Below are positions 1 through 8,437 of a stretch of 11,150 nt of DNA, in pieces. This DNA is from Bacillota bacterium. Its GTDB lineage: Bacteria; Bacillota_I; Bacilli_A; Acholeplasmatales; UBA5453. Each line of letters opens with the position of its first letter. The stretch's first letter is position 1. The notes below the pieces were generated by a model. The model did no database searches and was not told the DNA's origin. It saw only the letters and a list, made by a program, of their open reading frames with translations. A program made the position numbers and the translations under genes. Location of the stretch: contig JAEZHT010000015.1 of NCBI GenBank assembly GCA_023436805.1, positions 1 through 11,150 on the forward strand, written 5' to 3'.

Positions 1-46
1 GTTAGGTTCAGTCTTAGCAGCACACGTCTCAAAACAATTAGAATAA
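1..46 (+). CDS. 3' end of an unidentified gene (partial)
   Basis: The frame starting at base 2 reads LGSVLAAHVSKQLE and stops at TAA (44-46). A factor-independent terminator begins five bases after the stop, which is what the end of a real transcription unit looks like. Of the other forward frames, one stops at once and the other runs uselessly through the terminator. Fourteen residues are too few to name a family, and I do not recognise them. The gene lies on the same strand as the permease operon, but the terminator separates the two. Confidence 0.5.
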   Translation, partial: LGSVLAAHVSKQLE

Positions 47-50
47 CCCT

Positions 51-78
51 AAAAGGCGTATACAAAACGCCTTTTTTT
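51..78 (+). terminator. Rho-independent terminator of the upstream gene
   Basis: A 9-bp stem AAAAGGCGT (51-59) / ACGCCTTTT (67-75) with a 7-base loop runs into seven T residues (72-78). It starts five bases after the stop codon at 44-46. The -35 element proposed for the next gene falls in its loop region. Confidence 0.85.
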
Positions 79-87
79 GTTTATAAT
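59..87 (+). promoter_or_regulatory. Sigma-70/SigA-type promoter of the permease operon
   Basis: A perfect -10 TATAAT (82-87) has TATACA (59-64, 4 of 6 matches to TTGACA) 17 bases upstream. Transcription should start near 93-96. The -35 overlaps the terminator hairpin of the preceding gene, so the two units are packed with almost no spare DNA. Confidence 0.6.
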
Positions 88-90
88 GAT

Positions 91-110
91 ATATAGAGTT
101 TAATCTATAT
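91..110. promoter_or_regulatory. Inverted repeat over the predicted +1, candidate operator
   Basis: The arms ATATAGA (91-97) and TCTATAT (104-110) are perfect inverted repeats around a 6-base centre GTTTAA. The repeat begins three bases after the -10 box and ends directly before the Shine-Dalgarno GAGG (111-114). This is a usual place for a repressor site. The predicted start lies inside the left arm, so an RNA hairpin would be cut short, which favours a DNA-binding role. AT-rich DNA makes chance repeats more likely. No regulator gene is visible nearby. Confidence 0.4.
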
Positions 111-122
111 GAGGTTATATGT

Positions 123-1136
123 ATGGGTTTATGGACATGGTTTTCTGATCTGTTTTTAAAGATGACTTGGTTGAGTGATTTTTTTGAATGGCTATTTCAA
201 TCCTTAGGGGTGGAAGCCGATTCGCCTTTATTTCATGGGTTGGTTTTCTTCTTTTATGATGTCATTAAAATTTTTATCTTATTGTCGATTCTTATATTTA
301 TATCTAGTTACATCCAGTCGTATTTCACACCGGAGAAAACACAAGCCATCTTGGGTAAATTTAAAGGCATTTGGGCGAATACCATTGGTGCCTTATTGGG
401 TACAGTGACCCCCTTTTGTTCGTGTTCATCGATACCGATTTTCATCGGTTTCACCAAAGCGGGTTTACCGATTGGTGTCACCTTCTCTTTCTTGATTTCA
501 TCGCCTTTGGTCGATCTCGCATCCATTCTCCTTCTCGCTACCATTTTTAACGGTTGGGTCGCGTTGGCCTATGTTGTCACAGGCTTGCTCATCGCGATCA
601 TTGGGGGTACCTTGATATCCATCTTTAAAATGGATAAATATGTCGAAGACTTTGTCAAAGAACCAAGTCCATTGATGATGACCGATTTGGGTGAAATGCT
701 GCCAATGACCAAAAAAGACCGTGTGAATTATGGGTTCTCTCAAGTGAAAGAAGTCATCCACAAAGTTTGGCTATATGTGTTGATCGGCGTAGGTATAGGT
801 GCCATCATTCACGGCTACATCCCGCAGTCCTTCATCGAAATGGTTTTAGGCCAAAACAACCCATTCTCTGTGGTCATAGCTACTGTGGTAGGTATCCCCA
901 TGTACGCAGACATTTTTGGTACACTGCCAATCGCTGAAGCTTTGATACTAAAAGGGGTAGGTTTAGGTACTGTTTTAGCCTTCATGATGGCGGTCACCGC
1001 TTTATCCTTACCATCGATTGTGATGTTGAAAAAGGTTGTCAAAACAAAACTACTCGTGACTTTTGTGGGCATTGTTACTATCGGTATTATACTGGTAGGA
1101 TATTTGTTTAACGCTTTTGGTTATTTATTCATATAA
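123..1136 (+). CDS. ArsP/DUF318-family permease (two-domain membrane protein)
   Basis: Integral membrane protein of 337 residues with hydrophobic segments at about 40-62, 84-96, 105-125, 127-142, 145-167, 215-230, 248-262, 280-300 and 310-335. The family signature TPFCSCSSIP lies at 96-105 (C99, C101), in a re-entrant-looking first half. A related second half carries VGIPMYAD (256-263) and LPS (296-298). This pattern is typical of the permease family PF03773, which includes ArsP, an exporter of trivalent organoarsenicals. Other members are uncharacterised, so the substrate here is inferred. The start ATG has GAGG 8 bases upstream. It is followed after 12 bases by a CxxC thioredoxin-fold gene, a common pairing for this family that suggests thiol chemistry on the substrate or on C99/C101. 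No arsR, arsC or arsM gene is in view. Confidence 0.85.
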   Translation: MGLWTWFSDLFLKMTWLSDFFEWLFQSLGVEADSPLFHGLVFFFYDVIKIFILLSILIFISSYIQSYFTPEKTQAILGKFKGIWANTIGALLGTVTPFCSCSSIPIFIGFTKAGLPIGVTFSFLISSPLVDLASILLLATIFNGWVALAYVVTGLLIAIIGGTLISIFKMDKYVEDFVKEPSPLMMTDLGEMLPMTKKDRVNYGFSQVKEVIHKVWLYVLIGVGIGAIIHGYIPQSFIEMVLGQNNPFSVVIATVVGIPMYADIFGTLPIAEALILKGVGLGTVLAFMMAVTALSLPSIVMLKKVVKTKLLVTFVGIVTIGIILVGYLFNAFGYLFI

Positions 1137-1148
1137 GGGGGTTTACAC

Positions 1149-1409
1149 ATGGAAATCAAAGTATTGGGTTCTGGTTGTGCCAATTGTAAAAAGCTTCATG
1201 AAAACGTGGTTAGAGCAGTCTCTGAAATGGGATTGGATGCGCAAGTACTTTATGTTACAGACATGAAGTCTATCGCCCAATCCGGTTTGCTTAGAACCCC
1301 TGGTTTGATCGTCGATAACGTCATCATCTCTTATGGTCGTGTCTTAACGACTGAAGAAACCAAACGATTGATTGAAAACTTTCAACGTTTACGAGTTAAA
1401 AAAATATAG
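1149..1409 (+). CDS. Small thioredoxin-fold protein (Thioredoxin_3 / redox-active disulfide protein 2 type)
   Basis: Soluble protein of 86 residues, the usual size for the family. It opens with a beta strand and the redox motif GCANC (C10, C13), and has the cis-proline loop RTPG (P51) followed by the strand GLIVDNVII. This matches the archaeal/bacterial 'redox-active disulfide protein 2' group (PF13192), which often sits next to DUF318 permeases. It has no signal peptide or membrane segment and should act in the cytoplasm, perhaps reducing the permease or its thiol-reactive substrate; that partnership is inferred from gene order. A strong Shine-Dalgarno AAGGGGG (1135-1141) overlaps the permease stop codon, so the two are probably translated together. 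The C-terminus is basic (RLRVKKI). Confidence 0.85.
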   Translation: MEIKVLGSGCANCKKLHENVVRAVSEMGLDAQVLYVTDMKSIAQSGLLRTPGLIVDNVIISYGRVLTTEETKRLIENFQRLRVKKI

Positions 1410-1410
1410 A

Positions 1411-1450
1411 AAAAAAGTCTAAACCCAAGTAAATTTGAGTTTAGACTTTT
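1411..1450. terminator. Bidirectional terminator between converging operons
   Basis: A 12-bp perfect stem AAAAGTCTAAAC (1413-1424) / GTTTAGACTTTT (1439-1450), extended inward by a mismatch and three more pairs. It has T-runs on the plus strand and a matching A-run (1410-1416) that gives the U-tract on the minus strand. It lies just after the thioredoxin-like gene and about 50 bases past the recD2 stop. The bases from 1451 to 1500 are AT-rich and show nothing else. Confidence 0.85.
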
Positions 1451-1500
1451 ATTTTACGTTTTAAATAAAATCATAACATTATTCGTGTTTTAAGAAAAGA

Positions 1501-3702
1501 TTACTCTAAGAAATCATAAGGGGATAATTCTACTTCAACCGATTCAATCGCTTCATTTAAATAATGTGCCAATCGGGTTTGACGCTTTTCATTCAACACT
1601 TTAGACGCTTGTTCAATGAGGTTTAAGTCCCCCAATAATGATAGGTGCGTCTTGGTTCGTGTGATGCCGGTGTATAGCAGTTCTTTTCTTAATAGACGCA
1701 TGTACGCACGTACAAGCGGCATAATCACGACTTTATACTCACTGCCTTGAGACTTATGAATCGAAATCGCGTATGCGTGATTTAAGTCTTCTAGATCGCC
1801 TTTTTGGAAAGGGATCACGTGGTCATCGAAAGAAATATAAATGATGTCTTCATTGTCTTTCGATTTAGAGATGTCTTTGATGATGCCGATATCCCCATTC
1901 ATGATGCCTTTTTCAGGTGAGTTTGAGAGTTGAATGACTTTATCACCAATCGTGAAGATTTTTTCGCCATAGGTGATGGTCTTTTTAAAATCCATCAAGG
2001 ATTCTTGCAAGACTTTATTGACTGCGTCAATCCCGAGGGGGCCTTTATACATCGGAATTAAGACTTGGATATCTTCATATAAATCATAGCCTAAATCGAG
2101 GGCTGCTTTCACGGTGTAGCGGATGGCATCGATGATTTTGCTTGAATCTAGATTCATAAACTTGATGTCTTCTTTCGAATCAAAATCGGTATCTTCGACG
2201 CGTTGTTCGTTCACGACTTGGGCTAAGGAAATGATGTTTGAATTCTTCGCTTGACGGTGGATTTCTTTGAGTCTAATCACAGGGACTTGATTGGATGCGA
2301 TAATATCGCCTAAGACATACCCTGGTCCAACCGATGGTAATTGGTCTTCATCGCCAACGATGATGACTTGGGTGTGGGCTGGGATCGATTTAAATAGATT
2401 TTCAGCGAGAAAGATATCAATCATCGAGGCTTCATCGATGACGATTAAGTCTTGGGGGAGTTGGATATTTTCGTTGTAATAAAATATACCATCGTAGTTA
2501 TAACCCAAAGCCCGGTGAATGGTCATCGCCTTGACATTCATCACAGCCTGCATCCGTCTTGAAGCACGTCCGGTTGGGGCGACCAACAGGATGTCTTCAC
2601 TGGCCGATTCTAAAGTTAAATCGATACGGTGGAGTTTTGAATACACATAAAGGATGCCCGAAATGACGGTGGTCTTCCCGGTCCCTGGTCCGCCAGTGAT
2701 GACCGATATGGATGAACTGAGCGCGGACAAAATGGCGTCTTTTTGTTTTTCAGTATATTCGATGCCCAAATCAAACTGTGCCCGTTCGATGAGGTTTAAG
2801 ATTTCATTGGTACGATCTTCAACCGGAATCATCAAACGTTTGATGTGGTTGGATACTGCAAGTTCTGTATCGTAAATTTGTTTTAAGAAATATTTGTTTT
2901 CAATGTGTAAAATATGATTGTTTTGGATGAGTTGTGAGAGTCCAGTTTGGATTTTTCTATCATCTATTTCTCTTAAGAACGTTTGGTAGATGTAGTCTAG
3001 TTGGGTCTCATATAAGAAGGTATCCCCTTTAGAAAATGAGAACGTCTTGATACCGTATAAAATCGCTGCTTCAATTCGTCTTGGGTCATCTTTTTGAATA
3101 GAAAATAGTTCAGCGATGGCGTCTGCTTTTTGAAAGCCAATGCCATCGATGTCTTCGATCAAACGGTATGGGTTCTTTTGTAAAACCGATAGGGTTTCAT
3201 CTTTATATTTATTGAATAGCTTCATCGCCATCTTTGAGGATAGACCGTAACCATACAGTTTAACTAAAGTCGATTCAATCACTTGATTGTCATACAGCTG
3301 TTGGTAAAAACGTTCAATTTGAAGACGGTTCAAACCGACTTGCATTAAGATGAGTTTATCATCTAAAATCTTTTTGATGGTTTGGTCGCCAAAAAGTTCC
3401 ACCATTTTTCTGGCTTTGACAGGACCAATCCCTGTGAACAAATCGGAGGATAAATACGCGATTAAACCTTCTTTATTTTGAACATCCGCCTTATCAAATT
3501 GGATGACTTTATATTGTATCCCATACTTCGGATGGGTGGTTTCTTCACACGTAAAACTATAAGTCACTTCTTTGGATAATTCCGGAAAATACCCCGTCAT
3601 GATGACTTCAGATTCATCTTCTAGGATCACTTTCGCAATCGAATAGCCATTGTCTTGATTTCTAAATAAATAATGGGTGACGTTGCCGATTAAGGTTCTC
3701 AT
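1501..3702 (-). CDS. recD2: RecD2-type superfamily 1B DNA helicase
   Basis: ATP-driven 5'-to-3' DNA helicase of 733 residues, the RecD-like form found in bacteria without a RecBC partner. The N-terminal region carries helix-hairpin-helix repeats (GIGPVKARK 91-99, IDGIGFQKADA 185-195). The motor holds Walker A GGPGTGKT (337-344), motif Ia APTGRAS (375-381), Walker B VIDEASM (421-427), motif III GDEDQLPSVGPG (450-461), motif V AISIHKSQGSEY (645-656) and motif VI YTGITRTK (677-684). All key residues are present, and the length fits the short end of the family (about 720-850). Known members act in replication-fork maintenance and DNA repair. Its ATG overlaps the preceding MFS stop as ATGA, making it the last gene of the nadD operon. 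In Bacillus subtilis recD2 (yrrC) also lies close downstream of mnmA (trmU). Confidence 0.95.
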   Translation of the reverse strand: MRTLIGNVTHYLFRNQDNGYSIAKVILEDESEVIMTGYFPELSKEVTYSFTCEETTHPKYGIQYKVIQFDKADVQNKEGLIAYLSSDLFTGIGPVKARKMVELFGDQTIKKILDDKLILMQVGLNRLQIERFYQQLYDNQVIESTLVKLYGYGLSSKMAMKLFNKYKDETLSVLQKNPYRLIEDIDGIGFQKADAIAELFSIQKDDPRRIEAAILYGIKTFSFSKGDTFLYETQLDYIYQTFLREIDDRKIQTGLSQLIQNNHILHIENKYFLKQIYDTELAVSNHIKRLMIPVEDRTNEILNLIERAQFDLGIEYTEKQKDAILSALSSSISVITGGPGTGKTTVISGILYVYSKLHRIDLTLESASEDILLVAPTGRASRRMQAVMNVKAMTIHRALGYNYDGIFYYNENIQLPQDLIVIDEASMIDIFLAENLFKSIPAHTQVIIVGDEDQLPSVGPGYVLGDIIASNQVPVIRLKEIHRQAKNSNIISLAQVVNEQRVEDTDFDSKEDIKFMNLDSSKIIDAIRYTVKAALDLGYDLYEDIQVLIPMYKGPLGIDAVNKVLQESLMDFKKTITYGEKIFTIGDKVIQLSNSPEKGIMNGDIGIIKDISKSKDNEDIIYISFDDHVIPFQKGDLEDLNHAYAISIHKSQGSEYKVVIMPLVRAYMRLLRKELLYTGITRTKTHLSLLGDLNLIEQASKVLNEKRQTRLAHYLNEAIESVEVELSPYDFLE

Positions 3703-4868
3703 ACTTTCACCCGCTTTTTGTAGATTGATAATAAGACCGCACTTAGCGCTAAAATGCCAGACAATACGATGAATAAATACACCCCAATGTCATCATAAAT
3801 AACACCTGCGACCAGTGGGCCGATGATGGCACCCAGTGATATCGCACTTTGTCTTGACCCCATCAATACCCCTGGAGATACATCGGTATATTTCGATAAA
3901 TGAGAGGCAATGGTCGGTTCGTAGATGGCTTTACCGGCGATATAGACCATGAAGAAGGTATACCCCCAAACGAGGAATATGCTTTGATCCAAACTAAAGG
4001 TAAGTGCGGTAAAAATGGCCTGTAAAATGACGACAACGAAAATGGTTTTGGTTTCCTTATATCGCTTGCTTAACTGCGGAACGACAAAGAAACTCATGAT
4101 CAATGTCACGATCCCTGTCACGAATACCAATGAACCTATTTGTGAAGGGGAGTAACTTAAATCCGTCATATATAAATCTAAATACTTGGAAAAATTGGTT
4201 TGCGCGATGGAGACGAGCGCGATGATGATGATTAAAAGGAATAACTCTTTCGATAATTTTTTAATTTGAGCCAATTGGGCAATCGCGCTTTGACGTTTTT
4301 TAACGATTTTGATTTCTTCATCCATGTGTAAGAATACCATGGTCAATCCGGCGAGTACCAAATTGAAGACCGCTTGGATATACATTAAGATGTATTCTTG
4401 ACCCACAAAATGGTCACCGATGAACCCACCAATGTAATACCCTAACGTCGAACCCATCACGTTAAAAGCGACGAATAGCGAAATCAGTTTGGCTTTGTGT
4501 GTTCCAAATTCTTTATTCACAGATATGTGTGCTAACCCATTGGATAAAATCGCACAAGCAAATACACCAGCGAAGAAACGCACCAAAATGACCAAGTATA
4601 CATTGGTCACATACCCAAAGAAAAATTGTGAAATGGCGTAGCCTACCAAGCCAATAACGGCGACCCAAGTACGATTCTTCTGGTCACCTAAATTACCCCA
4701 AAATGGGGCGAATATGAATTGGCCCAAGTTCATGCTGGCAAACATCACGCCAAACATCGATTTATGAATACCAATCGTATTTAAATGGGCAGGTGTCACG
4801 GGGTGAGCTAAATTCATCCCCAAGCCAACCAACAATGAAAAGGCCAATAAGAGCCACGCTTTTCGCAT
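3699..4868 (-). CDS. Major facilitator superfamily transporter, drug-efflux-like
   Basis: Membrane protein of 389 residues with about 12 hydrophobic segments and a charged central loop (roughly 183-210) separating two six-helix halves. MFS motif A appears as GNLGDQKNR (58-66) after the second helix, and a weaker copy, QLSKRYKETK, sits in the second half. The architecture resembles proton-driven multidrug or tetracycline-type exporters, but the substrate cannot be read from sequence. I chose ATG at 4868, which gives TGATG coupling with the mnmA stop. A TTG three bases upstream (4871) would give a 4-base overlap instead. It sits between mnmA and recD2; in Bacillus a TPR gene occupies that slot, so the transporter is probably a passenger of the operon rather than a partner. 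Confidence 0.85.
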   Translation of the reverse strand: MRKAWLLLAFSLLVGLGMNLAHPVTPAHLNTIGIHKSMFGVMFASMNLGQFIFAPFWGNLGDQKNRTWVAVIGLVGYAISQFFFGYVTNVYLVILVRFFAGVFACAILSNGLAHISVNKEFGTHKAKLISLFVAFNVMGSTLGYYIGGFIGDHFVGQEYILMYIQAVFNLVLAGLTMVFLHMDEEIKIVKKRQSAIAQLAQIKKLSKELFLLIIIIALVSIAQTNFSKYLDLYMTDLSYSPSQIGSLVFVTGIVTLIMSFFVVPQLSKRYKETKTIFVVVILQAIFTALTFSLDQSIFLVWGYTFFMVYIAGKAIYEPTIASHLSKYTDVSPGVLMGSRQSAISLGAIIGPLVAGVIYDDIGVYLFIVLSGILALSAVLLSIYKKRVKV

Positions 4869-5995
4869 CAATAGTTTCTTCTTTCTTCATTCATATAAAC
4901 GGTATCAATGAACCCACCAGCGACACACACATCGCCTTCATAAATCGCACAAGCTTGACCTGGGGTCACGGCACGTACAGTGATTGGGTAAGATACTTCT
5001 AAGGTAGTATCGTCAATCCATTTCAAAAAGACATCGGTGTCTTTTTGACGGTATCTGAACTTCGCGGAAAATTGTCTTCCTTCCAAGGATTTGTCATAGC
5101 GCCAAACAACGTCTTTGACAATACAACGGTTGGAATATAAATACGGGTGATGGAAGCCTTGTTCGACATATAGAATGTTATTGGTTACGTCTTTTCCAAC
5201 CACAAACCATGGCTCTAAATCGTAATCTCTTAAGCCACCAATGCCCAACCCTTTACGTTGACCAATCGTGTAATTCATCAAGCCATCATGGGCCTTGATG
5301 AATGTCCCATCGAGTTTGGTCATCTTACCAGGTTTCTTATAAAGATAATTGCTTAAAAATTGGTTGAACTGACGTTCTCCAATGAAACAAATCCCAGTAG
5401 AATCCTTTTTAACGGCGGTCGCGAGGTTGTGTCTTTTCGCAATCTCTCTGACTTCTGGTTTATCGATATCACCTAAAGGAAATAACGCACGTTCAATTTG
5501 TGCCTCGGTGAGTTGTGAGAGAAAATAGGTTTGGTCTTTGTTATCATCGTGGGCACGTTTGAGTAAAACCTTACCATCAACAACTTCGGTTTTGGCGTAA
5601 TGACCCATCGCGATGTAATCTGCTTTAAGTCCTTTCGCGTAATCTAAAAATGCTTTGAATTTGATTTCAGTGTTACACAAAATGTCCGGATTGGGTGTTC
5701 TACCACGGTTATATTCGCCTAAAAAGTACTGGAATACTTGGTTCCAATACTCTTGGGTAAAATCGACTTTATGGAGTTTGATGCCAATTTGATTGGCTAC
5801 TTTTAAGGCGTCTTGGTAATCGACTTCTTGGGCACACATGTCATCATTGACGGTGGGATTCCCATACACGTCTTGGTTGGCAGCAGAGTCCCAGTTTCGC
5901 ATGAATACGGCTTCGACTTCATAGCCTTGTTCTAAAAGTTTGATGGCAGCGACACTGCTGTCTACGCCACCAGATAAACCTAATATGACTTTCAT
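4868..5995 (-). CDS. mnmA: tRNA-specific 2-thiouridylase MnmA
   Basis: Cytoplasmic enzyme that uses ATP and a persulfide sulfur to make 2-thiouridine at wobble position U34 of tRNAs for Lys, Glu and Gln. The 375-residue protein has the PP-loop SGGVDSS (8-14), the catalytic cysteine in NPDILCN (C107), the second, persulfide-carrying cysteine in STGICFIGERQF (C203), DQTYFLSQL (154-162) and the conserved YTIGQRKGLG stretch (242-251). A C-terminal beta-barrel region follows. Length and every active-site residue are normal. The start ATG overlaps the nadE stop as ATGA. The sulfur donor gene (an IscS-type desulfurase), which precedes mnmA in Bacillus, is not in this operon, so sulfur must come from a gene elsewhere. 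Confidence 0.97.
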   Translation of the reverse strand: MKVILGLSGGVDSSVAAIKLLEQGYEVEAVFMRNWDSAANQDVYGNPTVNDDMCAQEVDYQDALKVANQIGIKLHKVDFTQEYWNQVFQYFLGEYNRGRTPNPDILCNTEIKFKAFLDYAKGLKADYIAMGHYAKTEVVDGKVLLKRAHDDNKDQTYFLSQLTEAQIERALFPLGDIDKPEVREIAKRHNLATAVKKDSTGICFIGERQFNQFLSNYLYKKPGKMTKLDGTFIKAHDGLMNYTIGQRKGLGIGGLRDYDLEPWFVVGKDVTNNILYVEQGFHHPYLYSNRCIVKDVVWRYDKSLEGRQFSAKFRYRQKDTDVFLKWIDDTTLEVSYPITVRAVTPGQACAIYEGDVCVAGGFIDTVYMNEERRNY

Positions 5996-7854
5996 TTAAT
6001 CACCACTTTGATGTCGCTAGGCATTCTAAAATCCCCTCGTGGTGAGAGTGTGATGTCTAGGATTTTTGGACCATCAGGCAATACCTGACGTTTGAATTGT
6101 TGGTTGTAAAAACGGTTTAAGAAATAGTTCACACGGGTGGTCGCTTCCTTGTCATCCACGTTGAAAATGGATTTCAATAAGAAAATCATTTTTTCTGGTT
6201 CATCGCCACATCTCAGTAGGCGGTGTAGAAGAAAATCGTTGATTTTATATTTACCTAAGATGTCTTCTGTTTTTTGATCTTTGATGAGTTCTGGGGATAC
6301 CGGTGTTAAGACGATATCCATTAAAATCTCAGATAGATTTGGATGAACCGAAGCGTACATCTCAACCATGAATCTGACCAAGGTTTTTGGCAATCCAGCA
6401 TTGATGCCATACATGCTCATTTGATCGCCATTATAGGTCATAAAGCCCAAAGCGATTTCAGACAAATCCCCTGTACCTAAGACAATACCGTTATGCTTGT
6501 TGGCAAGGTTCATGAGTGTCATCGTACGAATTCTCGCTTGGGTATTTTCGTAAGTAACATCGGTTTGGTTTTTGTCTTGTTTGATCATCTCAAAATGCTT
6601 GTGGGTTTCTTCAACGATTGAAATCTCTTGATGGGTAATGCCTAAAGATGACATCAATTGAACCGCGTTATTTTTGGTGCGGTCAGAGGTGCCTAAACCC
6701 GGCATGGTGACCCCTAAAATGCCTTTAGGGTCCCAACCCAAGAATTGATAAGTCTCATGGGCGATGAGTAACGCTAAGGTAGAATCTAACCCACCAGAAA
6801 CACCAATCACTAAGGTTGGCATATTGACGTGTAACAAGCGTTTCGCAAGCGCTTGGACTTGAATGCGTTTGATGTCTTCAAAAGCTTTCTTGGCTTGTTT
6901 TGGTTTGGGTACGAACGGTAGTTCATACAGTGGTTTTGAAAATATGAAGTTTGGATCATCTTCAAAAGCTACTGGGATTCTCGTGATATCCATCTTCATA
7001 CGGTGGAGGGCATCTTTTAAATTGGTATCGTGTCTTCTCGTGAAGTGGATTTCACCAAAGTCGACTTCGGTCAACAAGACTTGGGTTTTGGGTGTATTGA
7101 AGAATTTTTCATCCCTGAGTTGTCCATTAACAGCAACCATGTTGTGTCCTGAGAATACCGTATCGGAGGAAGACTCCATCATGCCTGAAGAAACATAGAC
7201 ATACGCCCCAGCGTTACGTCGTGAGTTTTCCACCACAACCATCCGTCTGGAAGCTTCTTTATCTAAATATTCATTGGATGCTGATAAGTTTAAAATCATG
7301 TTGGCCCCATTCAAAGCGAGTGCGTTGCCTGGGGAGAAATTGGTCCACATGTCTTGGCAGATTTCTACACCAAAACGGATATTTTTATCGTTATCTTCAA
7401 AAATCAAGTCGCCAAATGGTACCACTTGATTTAATAATTCAACTTCTTTAATTTGGATATCTAACCCTGAGTTGAACCAACGTTTCTCATAATATTCATA
7501 GGTATTAGGCAAATACTTTTTAGGTATAACCCCTAAAATCTTTGACCCTTGGATGACGACTGCGGTGTTATAAAGGACCCCTTCAATGTCTAAAGGTAAG
7601 CCTACCACCAACACACCTTTGAATGTAGATTCCTCCAACAAACGTTTCAATTGTCTTTTAGCCGTCATGATGAGGGCGTCTTGGTAGAATAAATCGCCAC
7701 AAGCATAGCCTGTGATCGATAATTCAGGCAATAAAGCGATACCTACGTTTAAGGTATCGATGGTTTTAAGTATTTCATTGACGTTATAGACGGGGTTACC
7801 CACTTCTAAGCTGGGGGTAACGAGCGCTAGTTTAAGAAAACCTTGATGGTACAT
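5992..7854 (-). CDS. nadE: Glutamine-dependent NAD+ synthetase
   Basis: Last step of NAD synthesis: amidates nicotinate adenine dinucleotide using ammonia released from glutamine. Numbered from the start chosen here (620 residues), the N-terminal nitrilase-type glutaminase has the triad Glu44 (LLPELSITGY), Lys112 (PKKYLPN) and Cys166 (VEICQDMW). The C-terminal synthetase has the PP-loop SGGLDST (353-359), LGTSDRTKNNA (387-397) and GTGDLSEIALGFMTYNGD (460-477). Length is normal for the two-domain form. An upstream ATG at 7869 would add MECDC and overlap nadD by 11 bases. I prefer ATG 7854 because GGAG (7867-7864) lies 9 bases before it and because family members begin near this MYxxGF sequence. 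It follows nadD by 4 bases, so two consecutive enzymes of the pathway are made together. Confidence 0.95.
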   Translation of the reverse strand: MYHQGFLKLALVTPSLEVGNPVYNVNEILKTIDTLNVGIALLPELSITGYACGDLFYQDALIMTAKRQLKRLLEESTFKGVLVVGLPLDIEGVLYNTAVVIQGSKILGVIPKKYLPNTYEYYEKRWFNSGLDIQIKEVELLNQVVPFGDLIFEDNDKNIRFGVEICQDMWTNFSPGNALALNGANMILNLSASNEYLDKEASRRMVVVENSRRNAGAYVYVSSGMMESSSDTVFSGHNMVAVNGQLRDEKFFNTPKTQVLLTEVDFGEIHFTRRHDTNLKDALHRMKMDITRIPVAFEDDPNFIFSKPLYELPFVPKPKQAKKAFEDIKRIQVQALAKRLLHVNMPTLVIGVSGGLDSTLALLIAHETYQFLGWDPKGILGVTMPGLGTSDRTKNNAVQLMSSLGITHQEISIVEETHKHFEMIKQDKNQTDVTYENTQARIRTMTLMNLANKHNGIVLGTGDLSEIALGFMTYNGDQMSMYGINAGLPKTLVRFMVEMYASVHPNLSEILMDIVLTPVSPELIKDQKTEDILGKYKINDFLLHRLLRCGDEPEKMIFLLKSIFNVDDKEATTRVNYFLNRFYNQQFKRQVLPDGPKILDITLSPRGDFRMPSDIKVVIK

Positions 7855-7858
7855 ACAA

Positions 7859-8422
7859 TCACACTCCATACAAATGGTGCTTTAAGATATATTCAAATAC
7901 CGGTCCATCGATCATGTCTTGATAGCGATGGGGGTCACTTCTGAATGCGGTTGAGGATGCTTTGAGATCCAGTTCTATACAATCAAACTTATCAACATGT
8001 TTAGGATAATGGGTTTGAATGGCGTTTTTAACTGAACCAGAACGGTCAATCGCGACAAATGCATGTGTGTTCATCAAACGCTCATATTCAATCCAATTCG
8101 GTAAATCCAAAACATTGTCTAAACCAAGGACAAACTTGACTTCCGTTTGATACAACGCTTGAAAGTGATCTAATGCAGATATCGTGCCTTTAAAAGCATC
8201 TGTCTGTTCAAAATCTGAAACCATCACTTGGTCATACCCTTGGGTCATGATTTCGATCATTTTTTTACGATGGTGAAAATCGATGAGGTTGGATTTGGGA
8301 TACGCTTTACCCACGGGGATAAAAATGAACATCGATGGTTGATACTGCTTCATCAATGTTTCAAATATGGTTTTGTGTGCTTTGGTTGGCGGATTAAACG
8401 CCCCACCGTATACTAAGATCAT
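7859..8422 (-). CDS. nadD: Nicotinate-nucleotide adenylyltransferase
   Basis: Transfers AMP from ATP to nicotinate mononucleotide, making the substrate of the NadE encoded next. The 187-residue protein opens with the nucleotidyltransferase loop GGAFNPPTKAH (6-16), has the mid-domain stretch LGLDNVLDLPNW typical of NadD, and ends with the second signature as ASSTAFR, near the family's ISSTxIR. In the first motif the usual (H/T)xGH reads TKAH, a Gly-to-Ala change. Length is normal. An in-frame TTG at 8434 would add four residues, but it lies upstream of the transcription start predicted from the -10 box at 8443-8438, and the next codons contain GGGTGAGG, which looks like the ribosome binding site of ATG 8422. 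The spacing is short, so start confidence is moderate. First gene of the minus-strand operon. Confidence 0.92.
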   Translation of the reverse strand: MILVYGGAFNPPTKAHKTIFETLMKQYQPSMFIFIPVGKAYPKSNLIDFHHRKKMIEIMTQGYDQVMVSDFEQTDAFKGTISALDHFQALYQTEVKFVLGLDNVLDLPNWIEYERLMNTHAFVAIDRSGSVKNAIQTHYPKHVDKFDCIELDLKASSTAFRSDPHRYQDMIDGPVFEYILKHHLYGV

Positions 8423-8437
8423 GGCCTCACCCAATTC

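Noticed and set aside
308..1072. Minus-strand open frames inside the permease gene
   Set aside because: They lie wholly within a clear membrane protein gene, have no ribosome sites of note, and their translations show no family features; they are shadows of the coding strand.
6863..7451. Plus-strand open frames inside nadE
   Set aside because: They are antisense to conserved nitrilase and synthetase motifs, with low-complexity translations and no promoter or ribosome site.
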